A program made the translations under genes and the position numbers. The notes beneath the pieces are model-generated. The model saw nothing but the letters and a program-made list of their open reading frames with translations, did not search any database and was not told where the DNA came from. This document shows, piece after piece, positions 50,462 to 59,411 of a stretch of DNA of 64,000 bases. Source of the stretch: Pseudolysinimonas_A sp041984585 (GTDB lineage Bacteria; Actinomycetota; Actinomycetes; Actinomycetales; Microbacteriaceae); contig JBHIXX010000007.1 in assembly GCA_041984585.1 (NCBI GenBank), positions 25,244 to 89,243 of the forward strand. The letters run 5' to 3'. The stretch's first letter is position 1; each line of letters starts with the position of its first letter.

Positions 50462-51505
50462 TCATCGGGTCGCTCCCGGCGCCGAGGGAACCCCGCTGCC
50501 GAGCAGGATTCCGACATTCCCGACCCCGCGCTCCAGCTCACCGGCCTCGATCGCCCGCGCCGCCGCGAGGGTTCGCTCGTTCGCCGGGGTCGCGATCCCG
50601 TGCCGGACGCCGAGCCGCACGACCGTGCCGTGGATCTCCTCGATCTCGGCCCGGCGCCCCTTGCGCCAGTCCTGCAAGACAGTCGTAAGGGTGTCGGGCA
50701 TCGAATAGTCATCGACGACGACGCCGAGCAGTCGACGCGCGTAGTCGTCGGGATCGGGGTCGACCCGGTCGAGGCCGAAGATGGGCGGCAGGCGGTGACC
50801 GGCCGCCACCCCGACGCGGGCAGCCTCAGCGCCTGCCTCGATCATGAAGTCGAGCATCCCGTCGATCCGCACGGCCGCGGCGAGCGGGAGGTCCAGTACG
50901 GCGGAGGTGACGAGCTCCGCGGCGTTCGCGACGAGCTTCGCCCACTTCGCCGAGGTGATCTCCTCCCGCACCTCCACCCGGCCGGCGTGCGACAGAATCT
51001 CCGCGACCGCGGACGCACGGGCGTGCGACGTCTCGGTCCGCCCGCCGAGGGCGAACCAGGTGCCCTGCGGCGGGGTCTGGCGCACCACTACCCCGGGGTC
51101 GAACAGACCGCTGGCGATCTCGATCACGCAGCCAAGCGCGCGACCAGTGCCCACGACGTCCTCGACGTCGTCGAGGGTCATGCCGTTCTGCACGGCGACC
51201 ACGACGCCGTCCGCGGCGAGCACCGGGAGGACTGCGGTGCACGCCCACCGGGTGTCGTAGGCCTTCATCACGAGGAACACGACGTCGAACGGCGATCGCA
51301 CCTCGGCGATCTGGCACAGGTGGAGGATCGGCACCGACACCGTCCGGGTGCGACCCGGCTCCCGCACCGTCAGCCCGTCTCGTCGGATCGCCTCGACGTG
51401 AGCAGGCCATTGCTCGATGAGCGTGACGTCGAACCCGGCGTCGATGAGGTCGGCGGCGATCGCACCGCCGTTGGCCCCGGCCCCGAGGACCGCGATCCGC
51501 GTCAT
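50462..51505 (-). CDS. Ketopantoate-reductase-like dehydrogenase, paralogue 1
   Basis: 347 aa from ATG 51505. N-terminal Rossmann motif IAVLGAGANGGAIAADLIDAG, LVMKAYDTRW, QNGMTLDD, the catalytic lysine in KWAKLVANA and glutamate in LQDWRKGRRAEIEEIHG. These are the PanE/ApbA active-site elements, so it should reduce a 2-oxoacid or oxidise a 2-hydroxyacid with NAD(P). It is about 40 residues longer than E. coli PanE. Starts 13 bases after paralogue 2. Confidence 0.88.
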   Translation of the reverse strand: MTRIAVLGAGANGGAIAADLIDAGFDVTLIEQWPAHVEAIRRDGLTVREPGRTRTVSVPILHLCQIAEVRSPFDVVFLVMKAYDTRWACTAVLPVLAADGVVVAVQNGMTLDDVEDVVGTGRALGCVIEIASGLFDPGVVVRQTPPQGTWFALGGRTETSHARASAVAEILSHAGRVEVREEITSAKWAKLVANAAELVTSAVLDLPLAAAVRIDGMLDFMIEAGAEAARVGVAAGHRLPPIFGLDRVDPDPDDYARRLLGVVVDDYSMPDTLTTVLQDWRKGRRAEIEEIHGTVVRLGVRHGIATPANERTLAAARAIEAGELERGVGNVGILLGSGVPSAPGATR

Positions 51506-51518
51506 CGCCGCCCTCGGG

Positions 51519-52565
51519 TCACGATGCGACCGGGGCCACCGCCGCCGCGAGAAGCGCCGCATTCGCGGGATCGGGAGCGAGCTCCCCCGCCTCGATCCGC
51601 CGCGCGATGTCGAGGATCGCGGCGTTGACCGGCGCCTCCGATCCCATCCGCTCGCGCTGAGCGACGATGTACCCGCAGAAGCCGTCGAGTTCGGCACGAC
51701 GGCCCTTGTCCCAGTCCTGGAGGACGGCCACCCGGGTCTCGGGCAGCGAGTACGAGGCGAGCACCTCATCGAGCAATCCGACGGCGTAGCCCTCGCCGTC
51801 GCCGACGTCGGACGCCGACTTGCCGAAGATCGGCACCATCCGGATGCCGAGGTCGCGGGCGAGTCGGTACGCCTCCCGCGACGCCTCGTCCATCACCGCC
51901 CGTACACCCTCGACCCGCTCCGCCGCGACGAGGGGAAGGCCGAGGATGCCGGAGGGCAGCATCTCGGGGATGTTGGCGAGCAGCTTCATCCACTTCGAGG
52001 CGCGGATGTCGTCGGAGATCTCCACGGTGCCGCAGTTCCGCAGCGCCGCGGCGACGGCCTCGACGGCGGGGGTGCGGCGACCGTCGAGCGCGCCGACGGC
52101 CAGCCAGGTCCCCGCGACCGGAACCTGACGGATGATCACACCCGGCTCGTACATGTTCGCCGCGATTCCGAGCACCGCGCCGATCGTCCGCTGCTCGCCG
52201 ACGATGTCGGCGACGTCGTCGATGGTCATGCCGTTCTGCAGACCGACGACCACCCCGTCGTCGGCGAGCACCGGCTTGATGAGCTCGACCGTCCAGCGGG
52301 TGTCGTAGGTCTTCACCGAGACGAACACGATGTCGAACCGGGTGCGCAGTTCAGCGACCTCGCAGAGGTGATGCACCGTCACCGGCGTGATGGTCGTGCC
52401 GTCGGCCGTGGTCACCGCGACCCCGTCGGCGCGCATCTTCTCCACGTGCGCGGGCCACTGCTCGATGAAGGTGACGTCGAGACCGGCCCGGATCATGTCG
52501 GCGCCGAGCGCGGCGCCGTTCGCACCCGTGCCGACGACCGCGATCCGCGGCGCGTCCCAGCTCAT
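51519..52565 (-). CDS. Ketopantoate-reductase-like dehydrogenase, paralogue 2
   Basis: 348 aa from ATG 52565, overlapping the OsmC stop (ATGA). Motifs: IAVVGTGANGAALGADMIRAG, VSVKTYDTRW, QNGMTIDD, KWMKLLANI and LQDWDKGRRAELDGFCG. All catalytic residues of the family are kept, but the helix after the glutamate (DGFCGYIV) departs from the INGxVV seen in the other three, so its substrate may differ. Confidence 0.88.
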   Translation of the reverse strand: MSWDAPRIAVVGTGANGAALGADMIRAGLDVTFIEQWPAHVEKMRADGVAVTTADGTTITPVTVHHLCEVAELRTRFDIVFVSVKTYDTRWTVELIKPVLADDGVVVGLQNGMTIDDVADIVGEQRTIGAVLGIAANMYEPGVIIRQVPVAGTWLAVGALDGRRTPAVEAVAAALRNCGTVEISDDIRASKWMKLLANIPEMLPSGILGLPLVAAERVEGVRAVMDEASREAYRLARDLGIRMVPIFGKSASDVGDGEGYAVGLLDEVLASYSLPETRVAVLQDWDKGRRAELDGFCGYIVAQRERMGSEAPVNAAILDIARRIEAGELAPDPANAALLAAAVAPVAS

Positions 52566-53764
52566 CGAGCCGCCCCCTCGAGCACCGCGACGTCGACCGT
52601 CGTGTCGACTTCCACACCCATCGCGCGGTGGACGTAGCAGGTGTTGGCGGCCACCTGCATGAGCGAGCGGGTCGCCTCCTCGGACTCCCCGCCGTTGAGG
52701 AACATGTCCGTCAGGATCGGGAACGCGACGGCCTCGCCGAGAGCGTCCGGCGCCCCCGGGTCGTAGGTCGTGAGCTGCGCCAGCCCCGAGTTCTTGAGGT
52801 CGAGGCGGCGCACGGTGACGTAGCGGCTGAGCTGGGTGTGGTAGCAGAACGCGGAGCCGATCGCGACCAGCGCGAGCGGCGACGGGGCGACCTGCCCCGT
52901 CGGATCCGAGGTGACCACCCAGCGGTCCGAGGTCATCTCGGGCAGCCCGGTGCTGGTGCGCATGATCCCGGCGGCGAGGTCGAGTTCGCCCCGCGCGTCG
53001 ATCGTGAATCCGACCGGCACGTCGGAGGCGTCGGCGCTGGAGTGGGTGGCGATCTTGTCGTTCGCCGCGGCCGGCGCCTCCTCGCCCTTCACGAACCGGA
53101 AGACCTGCTCGTGGGTCTCGCCGGTCGCGGCCGGGACGGCGCCGTATCGCCGGACCGGATCCTGCAGGGCCGACTCGGACCAGACCGGCATCGCGCCGTC
53201 GAGCGAGGTCGCCCGGCCGTTGGTGTGCAGGGCGAAGCGGCCCTCCACGGCGTTGCGCATGACGGCGACCGCGGGGGACGACGCCAGAGCGGTCGCCACC
53301 AGGACCTCGGCGCCGTCGTCGTCGATCGAGCCGCGGACATCGACGTCCCAGTCGAGGCCGAAGACGAGCGCGACGGCCTCGCCCTTCGCGAACGAACCCT
53401 TCGAGGCGAAGCCCTGGCTGACGCCCACCTGGAGGTGCTCAAGGGTCACGCCCCGCGCCCGGGCGGCGGCGACGACCCGCGCGGCGACGTCGGCCTGGAT
53501 GCCCGCCAGCCACTGGAACAGTGGGGCCGGCGCGAGGTTGGTCCCGCCGAGGCTCGCCCCCTCGTCCGACTGCAGGCACCACGTGCGGCCGGTGGTCTGG
53601 TCCTCGACCAGTCCGATCTTGTGGAAGCGGCCGAGGCCGAAAACCTCCGAGAGGAAGGTGCGCGGACCGGCGGCGTCGGGCCGTTCGGCGCGGCGGGTGG
53701 GGAACCCGCGCGACTCGCCCGGGTCGGTGGTGGGAACGATCGCTTCGACAGCCTGGTCCGTCAC
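52562..53764 (-). CDS. Tandem OsmC-fold protein
   Basis: 400 aa from GTG 53764 (GAGGAGG four bases upstream). Two OsmC-like halves. The first has DEGASLGGTNLAPAPLFQWLAGIQADVA, lacks the helix cysteine and is probably structural. The second has SPLALVAIGSAFCYHTQLSRYV and a late NTCYVHRAM, the two-cysteine pair of thiol peroxidases. OsmC proteins reduce organic hydroperoxides, but some members bind other ligands. First gene of the operon OsmC - paralogue 2 - paralogue 1. GTGAACAAC lies 50 bases upstream. Confidence 0.78.
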   Translation of the reverse strand: MTDQAVEAIVPTTDPGESRGFPTRRAERPDAAGPRTFLSEVFGLGRFHKIGLVEDQTTGRTWCLQSDEGASLGGTNLAPAPLFQWLAGIQADVAARVVAAARARGVTLEHLQVGVSQGFASKGSFAKGEAVALVFGLDWDVDVRGSIDDDGAEVLVATALASSPAVAVMRNAVEGRFALHTNGRATSLDGAMPVWSESALQDPVRRYGAVPAATGETHEQVFRFVKGEEAPAAANDKIATHSSADASDVPVGFTIDARGELDLAAGIMRTSTGLPEMTSDRWVVTSDPTGQVAPSPLALVAIGSAFCYHTQLSRYVTVRRLDLKNSGLAQLTTYDPGAPDALGEAVAFPILTDMFLNGGESEEATRSLMQVAANTCYVHRAMGVEVDTTVDVAVLEGAAR

Positions 53765-53814
53765 AATGCCTCCTCGCATCTTCTTCCGGGAGGGTAGCAA
53801 GATGTGCGCTCAAG

Positions 53815-53907
53815 GTGAACAACTGGGCAATCAGCCGGGCGACGTTGCCCGGAAACTGGGCGCTGTCGACGCGAACCCGGCCGACGAGTAGGGTCAACGT
53901 TTAGTTG
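53815..53907. promoter_or_regulatory. Divergent regulatory region with cluster motifs
   Basis: GTGAACAAC at 53815-53823 faces the OsmC operon. TCAAC-GTTTA-GTTGA at 53894-53908 is an inverted repeat after TAGGGT (53889-53894), a possible -10 of the hydroxyacid dehydrogenase operon, and TGAACATC follows at 53911. The layout AGTAGGG plus motif resembles that at 41948. Confidence 0.45.
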
Positions 53908-53955
53908 AGATGAACATCTAGCAGCGAGTCCGACGAGGGACCGCGAGGAGGACCC

Positions 53956-54846
53956 ATGGGCACAATCGCATACGTCGGCCTCGGCACGATGGGGATCGAG
54001 ATGGTCAAACGGCTTCTCGACCACGGACACGAGGTCGTGGTCTGGAACCGCTCCGATTCCGAGGCCCTGCGCGATGCCGTGGCGCGCGGGGCGCGGCGCG
54101 CCGACACGGTCGCGGAGGCGCTCGGATGCGATGTCGTGTTCTCGATGCTCGCCCACGACGCCGCGGTCGAGGCACTGTTCGACGCCGAGAGCCTGGGGTC
54201 GGCGAGGGCCTCCACCATCCACGTCAACATGGCGACCGTCAGCGTCGAGTGCGCCGATCGAATGGCGGCCCTCCACCGCGACGCGGGCGTCGGCTACGTC
54301 GCAGCTCCCGTCCTGGGGCGCCCCGCGGTCGCCGCGGCCGGACAGCTCAACATCGTGGCGGGCGGACCGACGGCGGAGATCGACGCCGTGGCCGGATACC
54401 TCGACGTGCTCGGGAAGCGCACCTGGATCGTCGGGGAGTCGCCACGCGCCGCCAATCTGGTCAAGATCGCGGTGAACTTCAACCTCATCCACGCGATCCA
54501 GGCGCTCGCCGAATCGATCACCCTGATCGAGCACGGCGGTGTCGACGGACGGCAGTTCGTCGACATCCTCACCGATGCGGCATTCACCGGCTCCGCCTAC
54601 ACCGGCTACGGCGCGCTCATCGCCGGCCGCGAGTACTCGCCCGCGGCGTTCCGGCTGGAGCTCGGGCTCAAGGACCTCTCCCTCGCGGAGCGGGCCGCCG
54701 ACGCCGAGGGGGTGGAGCTCCCGAGCGCGCCCACACTCCGGGGTCTCTTCGAGGAGGCGTTGGCCGATCCGGCCCTGGTCGACCTCGACTGGTCCGCCGT
54801 CGCCGAGGTCACCCGCGCGCGGGCGACGGGCGGGCGGGCGTCATGA
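53956..54846 (+). CDS. NAD(P)-dependent beta-hydroxyacid dehydrogenase (3-hydroxyisobutyrate dehydrogenase family)
   Basis: 296 aa from ATG 53956 after GAGGAGG. N-terminal IAYVGLGTMGIEMVKRLLDHGHEVVVWNRS (dinucleotide site; the Arg of WNRS points to NADP), VNMATVS, APVLGRPAVAAAG (usual SGG replaced by GRP) and the catalytic lysine in NLVKIAVNFNL. It oxidises a 3-hydroxyacid or reduces a semialdehyde. The GRP form is typical of the GLYR/imine-reductase-like side branch, so an aldehyde-reducing role is possible. Coupled to paralogue 3 by ATGA. Confidence 0.9.
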   Translation: MGTIAYVGLGTMGIEMVKRLLDHGHEVVVWNRSDSEALRDAVARGARRADTVAEALGCDVVFSMLAHDAAVEALFDAESLGSARASTIHVNMATVSVECADRMAALHRDAGVGYVAAPVLGRPAVAAAGQLNIVAGGPTAEIDAVAGYLDVLGKRTWIVGESPRAANLVKIAVNFNLIHAIQALAESITLIEHGGVDGRQFVDILTDAAFTGSAYTGYGALIAGREYSPAAFRLELGLKDLSLAERAADAEGVELPSAPTLRGLFEEALADPALVDLDWSAVAEVTRARATGGRAS

Positions 54847-55874
54847 GCGCTCCGCGGATCGCCGTCGTGGGAGCCGGCGCGAACGGCGCCGGCATCGGGG
54901 CGGACCTCACTCGGGCCGGGCACGACGTCACCCTCGTCGAGCAGTGGCCGACCCACGTCGACGCCATGCGGGCGGGCGGCGTGCGCTCGACCTGCGCCGG
55001 CGAGACCACCGTGACGCCCGTCGAGGTCGTGCACCTGTGCGAGGTGGCCGAGATGCGCCGCGCCTTTGACATCGTCCTGGTGCTCGTCAAGGCCTACGAC
55101 ACCCGCTGGGCCTCCGAGCTGATCAAGCCCCTGGTCGCGCCCGACGGCGTCGTGGTGGGACTGCAGAACGGCATGTCGATCGACGACGTGATCGACGTGA
55201 TGGGCCCGGAGCGCGCCCTCGGCGGCGTGATCGAGATGGGCGGCAACATGTACGTCCCGGGGGAGGTCACCCGGGACACCCCGCCGGACCGTACCTGGTT
55301 CGCGGTGGGGAGCGAAGACCCGACCGCTCACGCCAAGGCGGCGACGGTCGCGGATGCGCTCGGCGCCGCCGGCACAGCGGTGGTCTCCGACGACATCCGG
55401 GCCGACAAGTGGATGAAGCTCATCCTGAACGCCGCCGAGCTCGTCCCCTCGTCGATCCTCGGCATCTCGATCGTCGAGGCCGCACACATCCCGGTCATGC
55501 GCGAACTCATGCTCGACGCGGGGCGGGAGGCGATCGCCGCCGCCGCGGTCCTCGGGCACCGCGTGCGTCCCATCATCGGCATGGAGGACGTCGACCCCGA
55601 CCGTCCCGAGCAGTTCCTGGTCGACATCTTCGACCTGCTGCTGACCCACTTCGCCCTGCCCGACTCGAAGGCGACCACCCTCCAGGACTGGGCCAAGCGC
55701 CGACGCTCGGAGGTGGATCAGATCAACGGTCTCGTCGTCGACGTGCTGGCGGCGGCGGGCCGCCCGGCGCCGGTCAACGCGGCGGCCACGCGCATCGCGC
55801 ACCGGATCGAGAGCCACGAGATCGAGCCGTCGATGAGCCTGCTCGACGAGTTCGTGCGCCTCGCGCGGGCGTGA
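54843..55874 (+). CDS. Ketopantoate-reductase-like dehydrogenase, paralogue 3
   Basis: 343 aa from ATG 54843, overlapping the previous stop. IAVVGAGANGAGIGADLTRAG, VLVKAYDTRW, QNGMSIDD, KWMKLILNAAEL and LQDWAKRRRSEVDQING. Active-site lysine and glutamate are kept. In the lysine region it is closest by eye to paralogue 1 (NAAELV). Translational coupling with the beta-hydroxyacid dehydrogenase suggests consecutive or alternative steps on one intermediate. Confidence 0.88.
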   Translation: MSAPRIAVVGAGANGAGIGADLTRAGHDVTLVEQWPTHVDAMRAGGVRSTCAGETTVTPVEVVHLCEVAEMRRAFDIVLVLVKAYDTRWASELIKPLVAPDGVVVGLQNGMSIDDVIDVMGPERALGGVIEMGGNMYVPGEVTRDTPPDRTWFAVGSEDPTAHAKAATVADALGAAGTAVVSDDIRADKWMKLILNAAELVPSSILGISIVEAAHIPVMRELMLDAGREAIAAAAVLGHRVRPIIGMEDVDPDRPEQFLVDIFDLLLTHFALPDSKATTLQDWAKRRRSEVDQINGLVVDVLAAAGRPAPVNAAATRIAHRIESHEIEPSMSLLDEFVRLARA

Positions 55875-55889
55875 CGCGAGTCTCCCGCG

Positions 55890-56201
55890 TCACGCTACGT
55901 CGTCGACCTCGTAGTCGACGCAGGCACGCGCGACGATGATCGTCCGGCCGTACGCGGCGACATCCTGGTGCAGAGGATGTCCCTGATACGCCTCGAGGTC
56001 CGCGTAGGAATCGTGGGTGGAGATGAGGACCAAGTCGAAGTGGTCGTCGAGATGGCCCAGGTCGAGCTCCATGCGCATCTCGCGGACCTCGTCGATCCGA
56101 TCCTCGAGCGCGGCCAACCGGTCCCGGAACTCCTCGGCCAGGCGCCGTCGCCCCTCGGCGTCGTCGCCCTGGAACCGGAATGCGATGTTGTGCACGATCA
56201 T
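55890..56201 (-). CDS. Dabb-family (stress-responsive alpha/beta barrel) protein
   Basis: 103 aa from ATG 56201, with GAGGAGG five bases upstream. Ferredoxin-like dimeric alpha/beta barrel: MIVHNIAFRFQ with the conserved His, then FDLVLISTHDSYADLEAYQGHPLHQDVAAY. Members include plant stress proteins and polyketide cyclases. In catabolic clusters they are usually small accessory enzymes or binding proteins. The function here is unknown. Divergent from paralogue 4 over 94 bases. Confidence 0.87.
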   Translation of the reverse strand: MIVHNIAFRFQGDDAEGRRRLAEEFRDRLAALEDRIDEVREMRMELDLGHLDDHFDLVLISTHDSYADLEAYQGHPLHQDVAAYGRTIIVARACVDYEVDDVA

Positions 56202-56219
56202 CGGGACCTCCTCGTCCGT

Positions 56220-56247
56220 TTGTTCACCCAAGCTTAACGTTGTTCAC
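56220..56247. promoter_or_regulatory. Two copies of the cluster motif GTGAACAA in a divergent promoter
   Basis: On the minus strand GTGAACAA occurs at 56220-56227 and GTGAACAAC at 56239-56247, separated by a palindromic AAGCTT and AACGTT. They lie between the Dabb gene and paralogue 4. Confidence 0.5.
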
Positions 56248-56295
56248 TCTGACTGTGCTAGCGTGATGCCGCAATCCACCCCATCGGAGGCCGCA

Positions 56296-57333
56296 ATGAC
56301 GCGAATCGCCGTGATCGGCACGGGCGCCAACGGAGCCTCGATCGGTGCCGACCTCGCGGCCGCCGGCGAGGACGTCACCCTCATCGAGCAGTGGCCCGCG
56401 CACGTCGAGGCGATCCGAGAGCGCGGGCTGCGGATCGAGACACCGGACGGCGTGCAGACCCACCGCGACCTCGACATCGTGCACCTCTGCCAGGTCGCCG
56501 AGCTGCGCGGCACGTTCGACGTCGTACTCATGCTCGTCAAGGCGTACGACTCGCGCTGGGCCGCCGAGCTGATGCGACCGATGCTCGCCGACGACGGGCT
56601 GCTCGTCGGGGTTCAGAACGGCATGACCGTCGACGACATCGCCGATGTCGTCGGGCCGGATCGCACTGTCGGCTCGGTGATCGAGATCTCGTCGATGATG
56701 TTCGAGCCCGGCGTCGTCCTGCGCCACTCCGGACGCGACCGGAGCTGGTTCGCGGTCGGCAGCCTGTCCTCGGCCACGGCGGGGCGGGAGGACGAGGTGG
56801 CCCGCCTGCTCCGGCATGCCGGCACCGTCGAGGTCGTCGACGACATCCGGGCCGCGAAGTGGATGAAGCTCGTAAGCAACGCGACCACCCTGGTCACCAC
56901 GGCGATCCTCGGCCTGCCGATGCTCGACGCGGCGGCCATCCCGGCGATGCGCGACCTCATGCTCCTGTCCGGTCGCGAGGCTCTCGAGGCCGGACGGCTG
57001 CAGGGGCTGGCGCCCCTCCCGATCTTCGGTCTCACGGCGGACGACCTCGCCGAGTCCGACGACCTCGTCGAGACCCTCCTCGACACCCTGCTCGAGGGCT
57101 TCGTGCTGTCCACGACCAAGACGACGATCCTGCAGGACTGGATGAAGGGCCGCCGCAGCGAGGTCGGCGACATCAACGGTCGCGTGGTGCGCGTCCTTGC
57201 CGACCACGGACGGGCCTCGCCGGTGAACTCCGCGGTCGTCGAGCTCGCCCGCGCGATCGAGGACCACGAGCTCGAACCCGACCCCGCCCACCTCTCGCGC
57301 CTGCTCGACCTGAGCGCGGCCGCATCCCGCTGA
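56296..57333 (+). CDS. Ketopantoate-reductase-like dehydrogenase, paralogue 4
   Basis: 345 aa from ATG 56296, with GGAGG five bases upstream. IAVIGTGANGASIGADLAAAG, MLVKAYDSRW, QNGMTVDD, KWMKLVSNATTL and LQDWMKGRRSEVGDING. The opening MTRIAV and the IEQWPAHVEAIR stretch are shared with paralogue 1. Catalytic residues are intact. It leads the cupin and MFS genes (13- and 16-base gaps) in one operon. Confidence 0.88.
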   Translation: MTRIAVIGTGANGASIGADLAAAGEDVTLIEQWPAHVEAIRERGLRIETPDGVQTHRDLDIVHLCQVAELRGTFDVVLMLVKAYDSRWAAELMRPMLADDGLLVGVQNGMTVDDIADVVGPDRTVGSVIEISSMMFEPGVVLRHSGRDRSWFAVGSLSSATAGREDEVARLLRHAGTVEVVDDIRAAKWMKLVSNATTLVTTAILGLPMLDAAAIPAMRDLMLLSGREALEAGRLQGLAPLPIFGLTADDLAESDDLVETLLDTLLEGFVLSTTKTTILQDWMKGRRSEVGDINGRVVRVLADHGRASPVNSAVVELARAIEDHELEPDPAHLSRLLDLSAAASR

Positions 57334-57346
57334 TCCGAGGAGAACC

Positions 57347-58207
57347 ATGGCCCACCACGTCGCCCGCGCGAGCGATCAGCGGTTCGTGCCCGTCGAGGGC
57401 GCCCCCGGCTTCGAGACCGCGATCCTGGTCGGCCCGTCGATCGGGTCGGTGCACATGGAACTCGCCCTCTGCCGACTCGCCGCCGGGGCCTCGACGCTGC
57501 CGGCGCGGCATCCCTTCGAGGAGTCCTGGTACGTGCTCGGCGGATCCGGCACCGCCTCCACCGCGCACGTGTCGTACGCCGTCACCGAGGCATCGTTCGG
57601 CATGACGCCGGTCACCGCACCCGAGATGAAGACGGCGGGCCCCGACGGGATGACGTGGCTGCGGATGCGCACTCCACAGGCGCAGGCGGCGGACCCGGAG
57701 CGCGGCGAGACCCCGGCGGGCGACTGGACCCCGTCGACCGAGTTGCTGACCCCCGATGAGACCGACCCGCGCTCGATGTGGGCGGGGCAGTTCCGCGACG
57801 AGGACATGCCCCCGCACGGCCCGATCGGGATGCCCGGCTACCACGGGCCGAACATCAAGAGCATCTCGATCCGGATGCTCATCGACGAGCTGCTGGGAGC
57901 GACCCAGCACACCCACTTCATGGTCGAGTTCGGCTCCCGCGACCCGAACGCCCAGTACGCGCTCGAGCACTACCACCCGTTCGAGGAGGCCTACCACCTG
58001 CTCACCGGGTCGGCCCACGGCATCCTCGACGGCGAGCACGTCGACATCAGCGCGGGCGACACCGTGTGGACGGGGGTCGGCGCGACGCACGGGTTCTACA
58101 CGACGAGCGACGAGCCGCTGCGCTGGCTCGAGGTGCAGACGCCCAAGCCCCCGACCCAGCACGCGATGTACTTCCCGCGCGACTGGTCGGGCCTCACCGT
58201 CGCGTGA
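57347..58207 (+). CDS. Bicupin protein
   Basis: 286 aa from ATG 57347 after AGGAG. Two cupin barrels. The first has LPARHPFEESWYVLGGSG, and the second HTHFMVEFGS...YALEHYHPFEEAYHLLTGSAHGILDG with His/Glu metal ligands and the late GVGATHGF. The arrangement resembles the (S)-ureidoglycine aminohydrolase/dioxygenase-like bicupins. The second barrel keeps the metal-binding set H-x-H...E...H, while the first looks degenerate. Likely a metal-dependent isomerase, hydrolase or dioxygenase of the pathway. Confidence 0.83.
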   Translation: MAHHVARASDQRFVPVEGAPGFETAILVGPSIGSVHMELALCRLAAGASTLPARHPFEESWYVLGGSGTASTAHVSYAVTEASFGMTPVTAPEMKTAGPDGMTWLRMRTPQAQAADPERGETPAGDWTPSTELLTPDETDPRSMWAGQFRDEDMPPHGPIGMPGYHGPNIKSISIRMLIDELLGATQHTHFMVEFGSRDPNAQYALEHYHPFEEAYHLLTGSAHGILDGEHVDISAGDTVWTGVGATHGFYTTSDEPLRWLEVQTPKPPTQHAMYFPRDWSGLTVA

Positions 58208-58223
58208 TCCGTCCGGGACGTCG

Positions 58224-59411
58224 GTGAGCGGGGCGGTCACCGACGCGTCGGAGTGGGCCCGGCGCGTCGCGCCGCTGGCGATCGTCGCCGCATCCGGTGT
58301 CGCGGTCATCTACCTGCCGCAGCCGATCCAGACGCTGGTCGCGGACGGCTTCCGGATCGCGGCCTCCGCGGCGGCGATCGCCCCGGTCGCGGTGCAGCTC
58401 GGGTACGCGCTAGGCCTCATCCTGTTCGTCTCGATGGGGGACCGGTTCTCCCCCCGTGCCCAGGTGTCTGCGCAGATGGCGGCGACCGCGCTCTCCATCG
58501 CCGCGGCGGCGCTCGCGCCGTCGTACTCGGTCTACGTTGTCGCCTGCTTCGTCTCGGGGGCGACGGCGAGCTACGGACAGCTCATCATCGCGACCGCGCT
58601 GCGCTCCGCCCCCGAGGAGTCGCGGTCGCGGATCGTCGCGGTGCTCCTCGGCGCCTTCCTGGTGGGACTGTTCCTGGTGCGCACCGGCCTCGGGGCCACG
58701 GCGGGTGCCCTCGGCTGGCGAGCCGTGCTGCTCGGCATCGCCGCGCTCGTCCTGGTCCTCCTGGTTCCCGCGCGGCTCTCGGTCCCCCACGAGAGCCGGG
58801 ACTCGCCACCCGGTATCTGGCAGGTGATCAGCTCTCTTCCCGGCGTCGCCCGGCGCTCCCCCGCGCTGATGCTGATGTCGGCCACCCACGCGATCGCGTT
58901 CGCGGGCTTCATCGCAGCCTGGGCGACCTCCACCCTGCTGGCGATCGACACGATGGGGCTGAGCGTGACGGAGGCCGCATTGCCCGGGATCGCCGGCATG
59001 CTCGGCGGCGCCGTCGGCATCCTGCTCGCCCGCGTGCACCGCAGGCTGGGATCACGTCGATCCGTGCTCGCAGCGATCATCGTGCTGTTCAGCGGGGCAG
59101 CGCTGCTGGCGGTGGGCGGGACGTGGCTCCCGGGACTGGTCGTCGGTCTGTTCCTGATGAGCGTGGGACTGATCACCTCCCAGGTGACGACCCAGGCCCA
59201 CGCGCTCGCGGCCGTCGCGCCCGCCGAGACGGGACGCGCAAACACCGTCTACACGGCGACGACGTTCTTCGCGGGCGGCCTGGCGACCTGGATCGCCGAC
59301 GCGCTCTTCCGCGCGGCGGGATTCCCTGCCGTCGGACTCCTCGTGACGGCGACGGCACTCGTCGCACTCGCTCTGACGATCGTGGCGATCCGTCGGGGCG
59401 TGATCCGCTGA
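58224..59411 (+). CDS. MFS transporter
   Basis: 395 aa from GTG 58224. Twelve predicted helices and an A-like loop MGDRFSPRAQ between helices 2 and 3. The opening VIYLPQPIQTLVADGFRIAASAAAIAPVAVQLGYALGL resembles the YnfM/Bcr-like drug and metabolite exporters. It may import the substrate beside LivKGFHM or export an intermediate. The ribosome site is weak, so coupling to the cupin gene is likely. Confidence 0.87.
   Translation: MSGAVTDASEWARRVAPLAIVAASGVAVIYLPQPIQTLVADGFRIAASAAAIAPVAVQLGYALGLILFVSMGDRFSPRAQVSAQMAATALSIAAAALAPSYSVYVVACFVSGATASYGQLIIATALRSAPEESRSRIVAVLLGAFLVGLFLVRTGLGATAGALGWRAVLLGIAALVLVLLVPARLSVPHESRDSPPGIWQVISSLPGVARRSPALMLMSATHAIAFAGFIAAWATSTLLAIDTMGLSVTEAALPGIAGMLGGAVGILLARVHRRLGSRRSVLAAIIVLFSGAALLAVGGTWLPGLVVGLFLMSVGLITSQVTTQAHALAAVAPAETGRANTVYTATTFFAGGLATWIADALFRAAGFPAVGLLVTATALVALALTIVAIRRGVIR

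Noticed and set aside
50462..57333. Pantothenate biosynthesis
   Set aside because: The four reductases look like PanE, but no panB, panC or panD is near and four copies are not needed for that route.
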